A DNA stretch of 22,585 nt from Actinomycetes bacterium (GTDB lineage: Bacteria; Actinomycetota; Acidimicrobiia; Acidimicrobiales; RAAP-2). Below, piece after piece: positions 14,540 to 20,737 of the stretch. Each line of letters starts with the position of its first letter. Position 1 is the stretch's first letter. The position numbers were made by a program, and so were the translations under genes. Under the pieces are notes generated by a model, which made no database searches, had not been told where the DNA came from, and saw nothing but the letters and a program-made list of their open reading frames with translations. The stretch covers positions 1-22,585 of the forward strand of contig JAKBAZ010000005.1 in assembly GCA_021826255.1 (NCBI GenBank), written 5' to 3'.

Positions 14540-15955
14540 GTGCGCCGCACTCGGATCGTAGCCACCATTGGCCCAGCCTCCGAGGGGGCTGACACCTTAC
14601 GGCGGTTGGTGGAGGCGGGCGTTGACGTCTTTCGTCTGTCGATGGCTCACGGGGATATCCCCTCGTCGCTCGAGCGTCTGAGGCGGGTTCGCGCCATCGC
14701 CCCCGATATCGGAATCATGATCGACATCCCCGGCCCGAAGATTCGCGCGGGCTCCTTTGGCACGTCTCCCGTCGTGCTGAACGCCGGCACGACGGTGGAA
14801 CTCGTGGAAGGTTTCGGCGAAACGTCGAGCGCCGAGCGGATTTACGTGGAGCGCGAGGGTGTCCTTAATTTGCTCCGTAGTGGAGATCGGGTGCACATCG
14901 GCGACGGTGGCGTTTCGTTAATGGTGAGCGAGGTCGGCGAGGTCGTGACTACTCACGTGACCTCAGCGGGTCCGGTGATGGGTAAGCCCGGACTGTCGCT
15001 CCCGTCGTCCATTATGAACGACTCCCTGCCGACTCCGGATGACCGGGCTCGACTTGAGGCCCTGCGCACTGAGGACTTTGACATCCTGGCGGTCTCGTTC
15101 GTGCGCTCGGGTCAAGACATGATCAACGTGCGCGAAGTCCTCAATCGTCCGGACGTGATGATGATGGCCAAGATCGAGACCCCGGAGGGTATCGAGAATT
15201 TGGATCAGATCGTCGACGCGAGTGACTCGATCATGGTCGCTCGAGGGGACATGGGCGTTCGCTTGCCCATCGAAGAGGTGCCCCACATGCAGAAACTGAT
15301 TGTGCGCCACGGCATCCGGGGTGGGCGACCCGTGGTGGTGGCGACGCAGATGTTGGAGTCGATGACTCACGCGCAGGTTCCGACGAGAGCCGAGGTGACC
15401 GACGTGGCGAACGCCGTGTTGGACGGAGCGAGTTGCGTCATGCTGTCGGGAGAGACGGCGATCGGAGACGACCCCGTGGCCACCGTGACCACGATGGATC
15501 GAATCGTTCGTCGGGCCGAAGCGTCCTTCAACAACGCCTTGTGGGGCGAGTCACTCGAACTGCGTAACTTCGCGCACGACTCCCAGGCTCACCGGATCAC
15601 GGCCGCTATCTCGGGGGCTGCGTGGCGAGCCGCCATGGAAGAAAATGCCGTGGCGATCGTGGCGTGCACCCGTTCGGGTTGGACGGCGCGCGCCATCTCC
15701 CGGTTCCGCCCTCCCATGCCCATCGTGGCGATCTCGCCGAGTGAGAAGACGTCTCGCCAGCTGCGCACGTCGTGGGGGATCGATCACGTGGTGGTGGACC
15801 CGGCTCAGGACATTGACGCCCTCTGTGACGTGGCGGTAAAGGACCTCGTGGAACGGGGTATCGCTCGCAGTGGCGACAACGTCGTGGTGATGGCCGGTTC
15901 CGAATCCGGGGGCACCGCGGTCACCGACACCGTTCGATTCGTCGTCGTGCCCTAG
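14540..15955 (+). CDS. pyk: Pyruvate kinase
   Basis: Converts phosphoenolpyruvate and ADP to pyruvate and ATP, the last step of glycolysis. It has 471 residues, normal size. It opens with RRTRIVATIGPAS. The barrel carries the catalytic KIETPEG (Lys211), ARGDMGV (234-240) and the TQMLESM segment (269-275), and a C-terminal allosteric domain follows. The K+-site region is atypical. RLSMAHG (32-38) replaces the usual RLNxSHG, and DIPGPKIR (62-69) replaces DTKGPEIR, putting Ile and Lys where K+-dependent enzymes have Thr and Glu. Family studies associate the Lys replacement with K+-independent activity. GTG is preceded by GAAGGGA. Confidence 0.95.
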   Translation: MRRTRIVATIGPASEGADTLRRLVEAGVDVFRLSMAHGDIPSSLERLRRVRAIAPDIGIMIDIPGPKIRAGSFGTSPVVLNAGTTVELVEGFGETSSAERIYVEREGVLNLLRSGDRVHIGDGGVSLMVSEVGEVVTTHVTSAGPVMGKPGLSLPSSIMNDSLPTPDDRARLEALRTEDFDILAVSFVRSGQDMINVREVLNRPDVMMMAKIETPEGIENLDQIVDASDSIMVARGDMGVRLPIEEVPHMQKLIVRHGIRGGRPVVVATQMLESMTHAQVPTRAEVTDVANAVLDGASCVMLSGETAIGDDPVATVTTMDRIVRRAEASFNNALWGESLELRNFAHDSQAHRITAAISGAAWRAAMEENAVAIVACTRSGWTARAISRFRPPMPIVAISPSEKTSRQLRTSWGIDHVVVDPAQDIDALCDVAVKDLVERGIARSGDNVVVMAGSESGGTAVTDTVRFVVVP

Positions 15956-15975
15956 AGCGACGTGGTGAGCCCCTC

Positions 15976-16482
15976 GTGTCGAGCGTCGTGGCGATGACAC
16001 TCGGGAGCTGGCAGGCACTCTTCGCCGCTCAGGCCGGAGTTAGTGCGGCACTGACGGGACTCGTCTTCGTGGCCCTGTCCATCAATCTGTCCCAGATTCT
16101 CGCCGGCACCGGTTTGGCCGGGCGAGCGGGGGAGGCCCTCGTTCTTCTGCTGTATCCCGTGATCACGGGACTGCTGGGCACGAGTCCCCAGTCAAGTTTT
16201 CGGGCGGTGGGAGTCGAGTTCACGGTCGTGGCCCTCGTCGTTTTGGCAGCGGTCAGCAGAATTTTGTGGAGCGCTCGACTCGCCGCTCGGGAACGCCCGC
16301 GTTACGAGTACCTGTCCCGGGTGAGCGTCGGTCTGCTTCCGGTCCTGGCGGCCGTCGTGGGTGGAGTGATGCTGGCGGCGGGAGTCACCGGCGGAATCTG
16401 GATTGAACTGACTTCTACCATTCTCTGCCTCATCTCCGGTGTGACCGACGCGTGGATTCTCCTCGTCGAGATCATGCGCTGA
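15976..16482 (+). CDS. Small conserved-type membrane protein
   Basis: Function not recognised. It is a 168-residue protein with about four to five hydrophobic segments (roughly residues 14-40, 53-65, 75-90, 113-133 and 137-160), separated by short basic loops such as ARLAARERPRYEY. The N-terminal WQALFAAQAGVSAALTGLVFVALSINL resembles a family of small actinobacterial inner-membrane proteins that I recall only as hypothetical. GTG 15976 has GGTGAG six bases upstream. ATG 15994 is the alternative start and still retains the whole first helix. It starts 20 bases after pyk and may be co-transcribed with it. Confidence 0.65.
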   Translation: MSSVVAMTLGSWQALFAAQAGVSAALTGLVFVALSINLSQILAGTGLAGRAGEALVLLLYPVITGLLGTSPQSSFRAVGVEFTVVALVVLAAVSRILWSARLAARERPRYEYLSRVSVGLLPVLAAVVGGVMLAAGVTGGIWIELTSTILCLISGVTDAWILLVEIMR

Positions 16483-16949
16483 CACAGTCCGATAAGCACA
16501 GTGAGCGGGTGAGCGCTCGGCGACGAAGACGGTGCAGACTGAGCCGTCGGCCCGTAATGTCGCAATCGTCTTGTGACGCCCCGCGTCGAAAAGAACCCGA
16601 ACCCGCTCAGCAAAGGTGAGTTCGCCTGCTCCACGACCTTCCATGCGGGCCCGGACAAGAACGATTTTTCGCGGGCCTCGTCGTTTGTAAGAAAACCGTG
16701 TGTTTGGTATGCGCGCTCCTACGACACCGGGGCGCTCGTAGAGGTCGCAAAGCCCACGAGGCCATCGCGAAGCCTTTCGAGGAGCCTCCTCGACGATGAC
16801 CAGGAAGGACTCGGTCACCTCGGGAGGCGCCGGGATGTTCTCGGTGCCACACAGGAGAGGTGCCTGGTCCAACGTCGACCCGCTTGCCCACGGTGCCTTC
16901 GGCAGTCTGGGCGTTCAGCCGTTCCAGAAACCCTGTCACTTCACAAACG
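16483..16949. other. 467-base stretch without an intact gene
   Basis: Between the membrane protein and the tRNA there is no complete gene with a credible start and family resemblance. The minus strand contains a short piece resembling the N-terminus of a pyridoxamine-phosphate-oxidase-like protein (16540-16644). The rest (16645-16949), just 3' of the tRNA, is open in one minus-strand frame but recalls no family. The combination of tRNA, gene fragment and unassigned DNA looks like the scar of an old rearrangement or integration. I found no att-type direct repeat by eye. Confidence 0.5.
16540..16644 (-). pseudogene. Remnant of a PPOX/flavin-reductase-like N-terminus
   Basis: Read on the minus strand from the ATG at 16644, residues GELTFAERVRVLFDAG and RHKTIATLRADGS match the start of pyridoxamine-5'-phosphate-oxidase-family proteins. 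In those the helix is followed by a RHxTLATLRxDGSP strand. After DGS the resemblance stops abruptly: the expected PRxSGxE continuation and the rest of the domain (about 100 residues) are absent. There is no ribosome-binding site before the ATG. I read it as a truncated fossil, but chance resemblance of about 35 residues cannot be excluded without a search. Confidence 0.45.
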
Positions 16950-17021
16950 TGCCCCCGGCAGGACTCGAACCTGCGCACCCGGCTCCGGAGGCCGGTGCTC
17001 TATCCGCTGAGCTACGGGGGC
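16950..17021 (-). tRNA. tRNA-Arg, anticodon CCG
   Basis: A full cloverleaf on the minus strand: acceptor GCCCCCG / CGGGGGC (7 bp), D-arm GCTC ... GAGC, anticodon stem CCGGC / GCCGG with loop CTCCGGA giving anticodon CCG (reads CGG), a 4-base variable loop, T-arm GCAGG-TTCGAAT-CCTGC, and discriminator A. It is 72 bases long, and the 3' CCA is not encoded. TAGACT on the minus strand ends about ten bases before the 5' end. Confidence 0.95.
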
Positions 17022-17031
17022 GGAGTAGTTC

Positions 17032-17037
17032 AGTCTA
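17032..17037 (-). promoter_or_regulatory. Candidate -10 box for tRNA-Arg
   Basis: Reads TAGACT on the minus strand (TANNNT), placing the transcript start about 3-4 bases before the mature tRNA 5' end at 17021. It is divergent from the DUF2892 promoter. Both lie within 17022-17141. Confidence 0.45.
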
Positions 17038-17096
17038 CCCATCGCTGGCTGGGGGTGACCATGGAGGGTTGAATGACTTTTGACCCTACAGATTTG

Positions 17097-17112
17097 ATAC
17101 CCCAGGGGGTAT
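17097..17112 (+). promoter_or_regulatory. Second CsoR/CstR-type operator, before the DUF2892 gene
   Basis: ATACCCCAGGGGGTAT is a near-perfect palindrome, with 7-bp arms ATACCCC/GGGGTAT and only two central bases unpaired. It shares ATACCC-N4-GGGTAT with the operator at 10309. Its right end overlaps TATATT (17110-17115), the best -10 hexamer in the window, so a bound repressor would occlude the promoter. The predicted start is near 17122, giving a leader of about 20 bases. Confidence 0.72.
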
Positions 17113-17128
17113 ATTTCACTTACCAACT

Positions 17129-17137
17129 AAAGGAGGG
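17129..17137 (+). promoter_or_regulatory. Strong ribosome-binding site that sets the DUF2892 start
   Basis: AAAGGAGGG, four bases before GTG 17142, is nearly a full match to the 16S anti-Shine-Dalgarno. It selects 17142 over upstream in-frame codons that would lie inside the operator. Confidence 0.8.
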
Positions 17138-17141
17138 TCTC

Positions 17142-17333
17142 GTGAAGAACGAAGGCAATCTTGACCGAGTGGTGCGCGTCGTCCTCGGAGTCATCGCAGT
17201 CAGCCTGGCTGTCGCCATCGGTGGAGGATGGTCAGTGCTGTTCTGGATCCTGGGCGCCGTGTCGCTGCTCACGGCGGCGACGGGCTTTTGCCCCCTCTAT
17301 CGACTCGTCGGTGTGTCAACCTGCAAGAGATAA
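17142..17333 (+). CDS. DUF2892 small membrane protein (YgaP-like membrane domain)
   Basis: A 63-residue protein. A short N-terminal NEGNLDRVVRVVLGV amphipathic segment is followed by two hydrophobic helices (about 13-26 and 29-43) and the family signature ATGFCPLYRLVGVSTC (46-61). The signature has two conserved cysteines, Cys50 and Cys61. In E. coli YgaP this domain anchors a rhodanese (sulfurtransferase) to the inner membrane, and stand-alone copies are common near sulfide/persulfide genes. The palindromic operator directly upstream matches that of the CstR-like gene, tying it to that regulator. No rhodanese is encoded in this window, so the protein acts alone or with a partner elsewhere. 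Confidence 0.88.
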   Translation: MKNEGNLDRVVRVVLGVIAVSLAVAIGGGWSVLFWILGAVSLLTAATGFCPLYRLVGVSTCKR

Positions 17334-17342
17334 CCGGGGGAG

Positions 17343-17367
17343 TCCGGCGTGTGAGAAACTCGCCGGA
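17343..17367 (+). promoter_or_regulatory. Inverted repeat at the methyltransferase start
   Basis: TCCGGCG (17343-17349) and CGCCGGA (17361-17367) are perfect 7-bp inverted arms 11 bases apart. Between them is GAAACT (17355-17360), in the -10 register for a leaderless ATG at 17367. The repeat could be an operator for the methyltransferase-lysA operon, or a hairpin ending the DUF2892 transcript. No T-run follows. Confidence 0.35.
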
Positions 17368-18131
17368 TGGTCCACGACGATCGAGCGCGCGCGGAGTCAT
17401 TCGGTCAGCGCGCGGAGCAGTATCACCAGGTTCGGCCTCGGTACCCCGAGGCGTTGTGGGACCTTCTCTTGCCTCGTCCAGGTCTCACGGTGCTCGACGT
17501 GGGATGCGGCACCGGTATCGCGGCACTGGCCATGGCGGAACGTGGGGCCGAGGTTCTCGGCATCGACGTTGACGAGCAGATGGCCGCCGTCGCCCGACGT
17601 CAAGGACTCGCGGTCGAGGTCTCGTCATTCGAAGAGTGGGACCCTCGAGGGAGGACCTTCGAGCGCGTGACGGCCGCCCAGTCGTGGCACTGGGTGCAGC
17701 CCGAGCGAGGAGTCGCCCAGGCCGCCCGCTGTCTCGTTCCCGGGGGACAACTGTGTCTCTTTTGGAACGTGGGACGACCTCTCGGAGAGGTTCGCCACGC
17801 ACTCGACGCACTGTACGCTCGCGTTCTTGGACCCGAGAGTTATTCCGGGTACGCCTCAGGTTTCCACCACGAGAGGACGGCTGAGGATCTTCGCGACGTC
17901 GAAGGTTTCGAGCCACTTCCTATGGAGACGCTCGAGTGGCAGGGTCACTACACCGCGGCGGAGTGGGTGAACCTCTTGCCTACCCATAGCGACCACGCAC
18001 GACTCGACCCGACGATTCGCGAAGAGTTGCTCGAAGAGGTCGGGGGCATCATCGACGCCTTCGGGGGTTCGCTCGTCGTGAGATACTCCACCATTCTTCT
18101 GCGTTGGCGGCGCCGGGGAGAACTCGAGTGA
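17367..18131 (+). CDS. Class I SAM-dependent methyltransferase (type 11-like)
   Basis: A 254-residue protein with SAM-binding motif I VLDVGCGTG (42-50), acidic residue of strand 2 in VLGIDVDEQM, and the family-typical AAQSWHWVQPERG ... AARCLVPGGQLCLFWN segment (about 106-140). The N-terminal AESFGQRAEQYHQVRPRYP is characteristic of this methyltransferase subgroup, whose substrates are mostly unknown. It is unrelated in detail to the methyltransferase at 10777. ATG 17367 has no Shine-Dalgarno. It has a GAAACT hexamer six bases upstream and lies within an inverted repeat. Its stop overlaps lysA by four bases, so it is coupled to diaminopimelate decarboxylase. A role in lysine synthesis is not implied by sequence. 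Confidence 0.85.
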   Translation: MVHDDRARAESFGQRAEQYHQVRPRYPEALWDLLLPRPGLTVLDVGCGTGIAALAMAERGAEVLGIDVDEQMAAVARRQGLAVEVSSFEEWDPRGRTFERVTAAQSWHWVQPERGVAQAARCLVPGGQLCLFWNVGRPLGEVRHALDALYARVLGPESYSGYASGFHHERTAEDLRDVEGFEPLPMETLEWQGHYTAAEWVNLLPTHSDHARLDPTIREELLEEVGGIIDAFGGSLVVRYSTILLRWRRRGELE

Positions 18132-19426
18132 GTAGTCGTCCAATTCCCCGGTCGCTACTTCCCGACACCACCACCTTTCTCGAGGACGACGTCGAAGTGG
18201 GCGGAGTGTCGCTCGTTCACCTCGCCGAGCGATTCGGGACCCCGTTATTCGTCTACGACGAAGCGACGCTTCGTCAGCGTGCCCGCGCCGCGGCCACAGC
18301 CTTCTCACCCGGCGTGGCGTTCGCGTCCAAGTCTTTCCTCTGTGGCGCCATCGCCCGTCTCGTCGTCGAGGAGGGACTCTGCGTGGATGTGGCGACGGGC
18401 GGGGAGATGGATCTTGTACTGAGAGCGGGCGTTGAACCCTCGAGAATTGTCGTTCACGGGAACAACAAACTGCCCGACGAAATTGATCAGGCTCTCGCCG
18501 TAGGGGTTCACCGGTTCGTCGTCGACAACGAAAACGAGATTGACCGGCTGCGAGAGAGAATGGACGGTACGCGTTCACTCGACTGCCTCGTGCGCGTCAC
18601 CCCAGGAGTCGAGGCGCACACTCACGAGTTCATCAAGACGGGACAAGAGGACTCCAAATTCGGTTTCTCCCTCGCGTCGGGGCGGGCCCGCGCCGCGGTG
18701 GAGACTCTCCGGGAGATTCCGGGGGTCCGAGTTCGAGGACTGCACTTCCACATCGGCTCCCAGATCTTCGACGTCGCCGGGTACGACGAGGCGCTCGCCC
18801 GAGTCGTGGAGTTGGTCGTCTCCACCGGTGTCGAGGAGCTGTGCGTGGGCGGTGGACTCGGCGTAGCGTACGTCGAGGGAGAGAGCGCGATGACAATCGA
18901 AGAGTGGGGGGCGGGAGTACGAGCGGCCGCGGCTCGACACGGCCTGCCCGAGTCGGTACGGCTCACCGCTGAACCGGGCCGGGCCATCGTCGCCCAGGCG
19001 GGAGTGACGCTGTACCGAGTGGGGGTCGTCAAGGACGTACCCCAGCGCCGGTACCTCGCAGTGGACGGTGGCATGAGTGACAATCCCCGCCCAGTTCTCT
19101 ACGGTTCGGGTTACGAAGCGTTCGACGTCACCCAACCCTTGGCCGAGCGCCCCCAAGCCGTGAGAATCGTGGGTCGTCACTGCGAGAGTGGGGACGTGCT
19201 CGTTGACGAGGCGTGGCTGCCTCAGTCAACCGGAGTGGGTAGCTTGATTGCCACTCCGGTGACCGGCGCGTACGGCTACTCCATGGCGTCGAACTACAAC
19301 CGGGTGGGTCGGCCGGCGGTGGTGTTCGTGGCCAACGGGAACGCTCGACTCGTTCTTCGTCGCGAGAGCGCCGATGACCTCGTGCGCCTTGAAGTCGACT
19401 CCGGAGGGAACTCGAGCCTCGGTTAG
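18128..19426 (+). CDS. lysA: Diaminopimelate decarboxylase
   Basis: PLP-dependent decarboxylation of meso-diaminopimelate to L-lysine, the final step of lysine synthesis. From GTG 18128 it has 432 residues. Lys68 in VAFASKSF binds PLP. GLHFHIGSQIFD, VGGGLGVAY and EPGRAIVAQAG form the phosphate-binding side of the barrel. CESGDVL and the SNYN stretch near the C-terminus complete the dimeric active site. The frame is open up to 18104, but GTG 18128 is preferred because it overlaps the methyltransferase stop (GTGA) with GGGGAG seven bases upstream. It is followed nine bases later by hom, whose -10 box appears to use the lysA stop codon. Confidence 0.96.
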   Translation: MSSRPIPRSLLPDTTTFLEDDVEVGGVSLVHLAERFGTPLFVYDEATLRQRARAAATAFSPGVAFASKSFLCGAIARLVVEEGLCVDVATGGEMDLVLRAGVEPSRIVVHGNNKLPDEIDQALAVGVHRFVVDNENEIDRLRERMDGTRSLDCLVRVTPGVEAHTHEFIKTGQEDSKFGFSLASGRARAAVETLREIPGVRVRGLHFHIGSQIFDVAGYDEALARVVELVVSTGVEELCVGGGLGVAYVEGESAMTIEEWGAGVRAAAARHGLPESVRLTAEPGRAIVAQAGVTLYRVGVVKDVPQRRYLAVDGGMSDNPRPVLYGSGYEAFDVTQPLAERPQAVRIVGRHCESGDVLVDEAWLPQSTGVGSLIATPVTGAYGYSMASNYNRVGRPAVVFVANGNARLVLRRESADDLVRLEVDSGGNSSLG

Positions 19427-19429
19427 CCT
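19424..19429 (+). promoter_or_regulatory. Candidate -10 box for hom inside the lysA stop codon
   Basis: TAGCCT includes the TAG stop of lysA and ends six bases before ATG 19436, identical in sequence and register to the box before the glycosylase gene. GGAGGG directly abuts the ATG and is too close for a normal ribosome-binding site. It would let hom-thrC be transcribed independently of lysA. Confidence 0.5.
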
Positions 19430-19435
19430 GGAGGG

Positions 19436-20737
19436 ATGGATCGGCCCCACCTGCGCGTCGCCGTCGTCGGCGCGGGGTTCGTGGGCCGGGCTCTCGTCGA
19501 GATGCTGAGCGACCCGGAGCGACAGATCGCCCTCGACGACGCCGCCACGGCGACTCTCGAGATTGTCGGCGTGGGCGTGAGAGACGTCGAGCGGTCCCGA
19601 CCGGGGGTGCCGCGCCATCTTCTCACCGACAAGGTTCTCGACTTGGTCTCTCGCGACGACGTCGACATCGTGGTGGAGCTCATGGGGGGCGTGGACCTCG
19701 CGAAGTCGGTCGCGGAGATCGCTCTGGGAAGAGGAGCGTCCCTCGTCACGGCGAATAAGGCCTTGATGGCGCTCTGTGGCACGGAACTCGCACGACTCGC
19801 GAACGACCACGGTGCGGATTTAATGTACGAGGCCTCGGTGGGTGGAGCGATCCCCATCATTCGAGCTCTTCGCTCGTCCCTCGCGGGAGAGCGCATCTCG
19901 AGGGTGATCGGCATCGTCAACGGAACGACGAACTTCGTCCTCTCCGAGATGAGCGAGCGGGGCCTCGACTACGACACTGCGCTGAGTCAGGCGCAGGCCC
20001 TGGGGTACGCCGAAGCCGACCCCCGCGCGGACGTGGAGGGATTCGACGCCGCGGCGAAGGTTCAGATCCTTGCCTCCCTCGCCATCGGAACGGCGCTCGA
20101 GGGTCAGGAGATTTCTCGAGAGGGCATCAGTTCGCTGCGGGTGGTGGACGTGGAGTTCGCCCGACGGGCCGGCTACGTCATTAAGGCCCTCGGAGTCATT
20201 GAGCGAGTGGGTGAGCACGGTCTCTCCCGTCGAACTCACCCCGCTCTCGTTCCGCTCGACCACCCACTCGCCTCCGTCCACGGAGCGATGAACGCGGTCT
20301 TTGTCGAGGGCGACAAGAGTGGACCACTGATGTGGCTCGGTCGAGGAGCTGGGGGCGAGGCGACCGCCACGGCCGTGCTCGGCGACCTCCTTCACGCCGC
20401 GCGCAATCGAGTAGCGGGTCGCCACGACCTTCCCTTTACCGTGGATGATCGTCTCTACCCCGTTGACGAAGGCGACGTGTCGAGCGTCTTTTACATCTCT
20501 CTCGACGTGCTCGACGAGCCGGGAGTTCTCGCGGAGGTGGCCGGCGTCTTCAGTCGCCACGACGTGTCCATTCAATCGATGGAGCAGTCCGGTTTCGCTC
20601 ACGAAGCCCGACTATCGTTCGTGACCCACCTGGCGCGAACGAGGGACGTGACGGCCACGTTGGCCGACCTCAACGACTTAACGTCAGTGGATCGTGTGGG
20701 TGCGTGTATTCGCGTGGTGGATGGAGGAACGGCGTGA
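19436..20737 (+). CDS. hom: Homoserine dehydrogenase with ACT domain
   Basis: NAD(P)H-dependent reduction of aspartate semialdehyde to homoserine, the branch point to threonine and methionine. It has 433 residues. The nucleotide-binding motif VVGAGFVG lies at about 9-16 and VTANKALMA near 103. The catalytic domain includes YEASVGGAIPIIRAL, GIVNGTTNFVLSEM and ALGYAEADPRADVEGFDAA. A C-terminal ACT domain (about 345-430, starting at VFYISLDVLDEPGVLAEVAG) suggests feedback inhibition by threonine. It is a monofunctional enzyme without aspartokinase. The ATG lies six bases after a -10-like box. Its stop overlaps thrC by four bases. Confidence 0.96.
   Translation: MDRPHLRVAVVGAGFVGRALVEMLSDPERQIALDDAATATLEIVGVGVRDVERSRPGVPRHLLTDKVLDLVSRDDVDIVVELMGGVDLAKSVAEIALGRGASLVTANKALMALCGTELARLANDHGADLMYEASVGGAIPIIRALRSSLAGERISRVIGIVNGTTNFVLSEMSERGLDYDTALSQAQALGYAEADPRADVEGFDAAAKVQILASLAIGTALEGQEISREGISSLRVVDVEFARRAGYVIKALGVIERVGEHGLSRRTHPALVPLDHPLASVHGAMNAVFVEGDKSGPLMWLGRGAGGEATATAVLGDLLHAARNRVAGRHDLPFTVDDRLYPVDEGDVSSVFYISLDVLDEPGVLAEVAGVFSRHDVSIQSMEQSGFAHEARLSFVTHLARTRDVTATLADLNDLTSVDRVGACIRVVDGGTA

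Noticed and set aside
15184..15192. GGGTAT in pyruvate kinase (also in btuF near 12112 and in pyk near 15856) as further CsoR-type operator sites
   Set aside because: These are single half-sites in coding DNA, without the facing ATACCC arm.
16192..16872. Minus-strand open frame of 226 codons downstream of tRNA-Arg as an intact gene
   Set aside because: It needs a TTG start, overlaps the membrane protein gene for its last 290 bases, and only about 35 codons in the middle resemble a family. I kept only that part, as a likely remnant.
19430..19435. GGAGGG directly before hom (and before acnA) as Shine-Dalgarno sequences
   Set aside because: They touch the start codon, with zero spacing, too close to work in normal initiation. 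A -10-like box in the leaderless register explains both better.
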